From Candidatus Brevibacterium intestinigallinarum (lineage in GTDB: Bacteria; Actinomycetota; Actinomycetes; Actinomycetales; Brevibacteriaceae): 5,871 nucleotides of DNA. Location of the stretch: the NCBI GenBank assembly GCA_019117325.1, contig DWZY01000211.1, positions 1 through 5,871 of the forward strand, read 5' to 3'. How positions within the stretch are numbered: position 1 is the stretch's first letter; each line of letters begins with the position of its first letter. The position numbers and the translations under genes were made by a program. Of the stretch, positions 5,685 to 5,871 are shown one piece after another. The notes under the pieces were generated by a model. It was not told the origin of the DNA. It ran no database searches and saw only the letters and a program-made list of their open reading frames with translations.

Positions 5685-5714
5685 ATTCAGCGCGGCAAGG
5701 GCCCCAGCCCGGAT

Positions 5715-5760
5715 GCGAAAAATGTCGGGACATCGACTGAACGATGTCCCGACATTTCGC
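5715..5760 (-). terminator. Intrinsic terminator of tRNA-Gly
   Basis: Arms 5720-5735 and 5742-5757 form a perfect 16-bp stem with a 6-nt loop. In the direction of tRNA transcription the stem ends in a run of five T (…ACATTTTTCGC). It begins only 9 nt after the tRNA 3' end. Each arm is itself nearly palindromic (ATGTC-GG-GACAT), which is unusual for a plain terminator. Confidence 0.85.
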
Positions 5761-5765
5761 TGCGG

Positions 5766-5838
5766 AGCGGATGACGGGGTTCGAACCCGCGACCTTCTGC
5801 TTGGGAAGCAGATGCTCTACCAACTGAGCTACATCCGC
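5766..5838 (-). tRNA. tRNA-Gly (anticodon CCC)
   Basis: This 73-nt gene folds into a complete cloverleaf: acceptor stem GCGGATG/CATCCGC, D arm GCTC/GAGC, anticodon stem TCTGC/GCAGA with loop TTCCCAA, a 5-nt variable loop, and T arm GCGGG/CCCGT around TTCGAAC. Anticodon CCC reads the glycine codon GGG. The discriminator is U, as expected for bacterial tRNA-Gly. The 3' CCA is not encoded (TCCG follows the stem), so CCA must be added after transcription. A strong terminator follows directly. Confidence 0.97.
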
Positions 5839-5849
5839 GAACGGGGATC

Positions 5850-5855
5850 ACTATA
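5850..5855 (-). promoter_or_regulatory. Candidate -10 element for tRNA-Gly
   Basis: TATAGT on the minus strand is 11 nt upstream of the mature tRNA 5' end and matches TATAAT at 5 of 6 positions. The matching -35 would lie at or beyond the window edge, so it cannot be checked here. Confidence 0.5.
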
Positions 5856-5871
5856 CCCCGTCCCGGCCGGG

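Larger units (their letters stand above)
5454..5765. other. 312-nt non-coding region between tRNA-Gly and the 248-residue gene
   Basis: No credible gene is present. From the tRNA side it holds the tRNA terminator (5715-5760), a long inverted repeat (5611-5684), a weak candidate -10 (GATACT, minus strand, 5571-5576) and the G-rich leader tract. Short frames on both strands lack ribosome-binding sites and are interrupted by the repeats. Confidence 0.7.

Noticed and set aside
5581..5823. 80-codon minus-strand frame over the tRNA and palindromes
   Set aside because: It starts inside the tRNA gene, crosses its terminator and the 74-nt inverted repeat, and has no ribosome-binding site.

Overview
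The window is high-GC DNA with codon use, signal peptides and regulatory motifs typical of an actinobacterium. A member of the Micrococcales, perhaps a Brachybacterium-like genus, is my guess from the look of the proteins; the sequence does not prove it. All confident genes lie on the minus strand, so transcription runs from high to low coordinates.

Layout, in transcription order. (a) 5766-5838: a complete tRNA-Gly with anticodon CCC, followed by a strong intrinsic terminator at 5715-5760. (b) 5454-5714: non-coding DNA with a long two-part inverted repeat (5611-5684) and an extremely G-rich plus strand (5471-5530), which gives the next gene a C-rich, G-poor mRNA leader. (c) 4707-5453: an unrecognised acidic, probably cytoplasmic 248-residue protein. 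(d) 4531-4706: an intergenic region holding a PhoP-like operator. (e) 3172-4530: a metabolite:proton symporter (MHS) family MFS permease. (f) 3101-3137: its near-perfect hairpin terminator. (g) about 2702-3040: a broken piece of what looks like the C-terminal part of a secreted PAP2-family acid phosphatase, bordered by a 16-bp direct repeat that is one arm of that terminator. (h) 2639-2689: a second PhoP-like operator. (i) 2579 to beyond position 1: a large secreted enzyme joining a phosphodiester glycosidase (NAGPA) domain, Ig-like and carbohydrate-binding-like regions, and a calcineurin-type metallophosphoesterase domain cut off by the window edge.

How the parts may work together: the permease and the secreted phosphodiesterase/phosphoesterase have upstream regions of matching design. 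Each carries a 20-nt element sharing 17 of 20 bases with a GTTCAC core, followed by two 7-nt TCACAG-type motifs 11 nt apart. With the PAP2 remnant between them, this suggests a phosphate-scavenging locus: an exported enzyme would release phosphate and an organic moiety from phosphodiesters or sugar phosphates, and a co-regulated permease could take up a released organic compound. The co-regulation is inferred from motifs, and the substrates are unknown.
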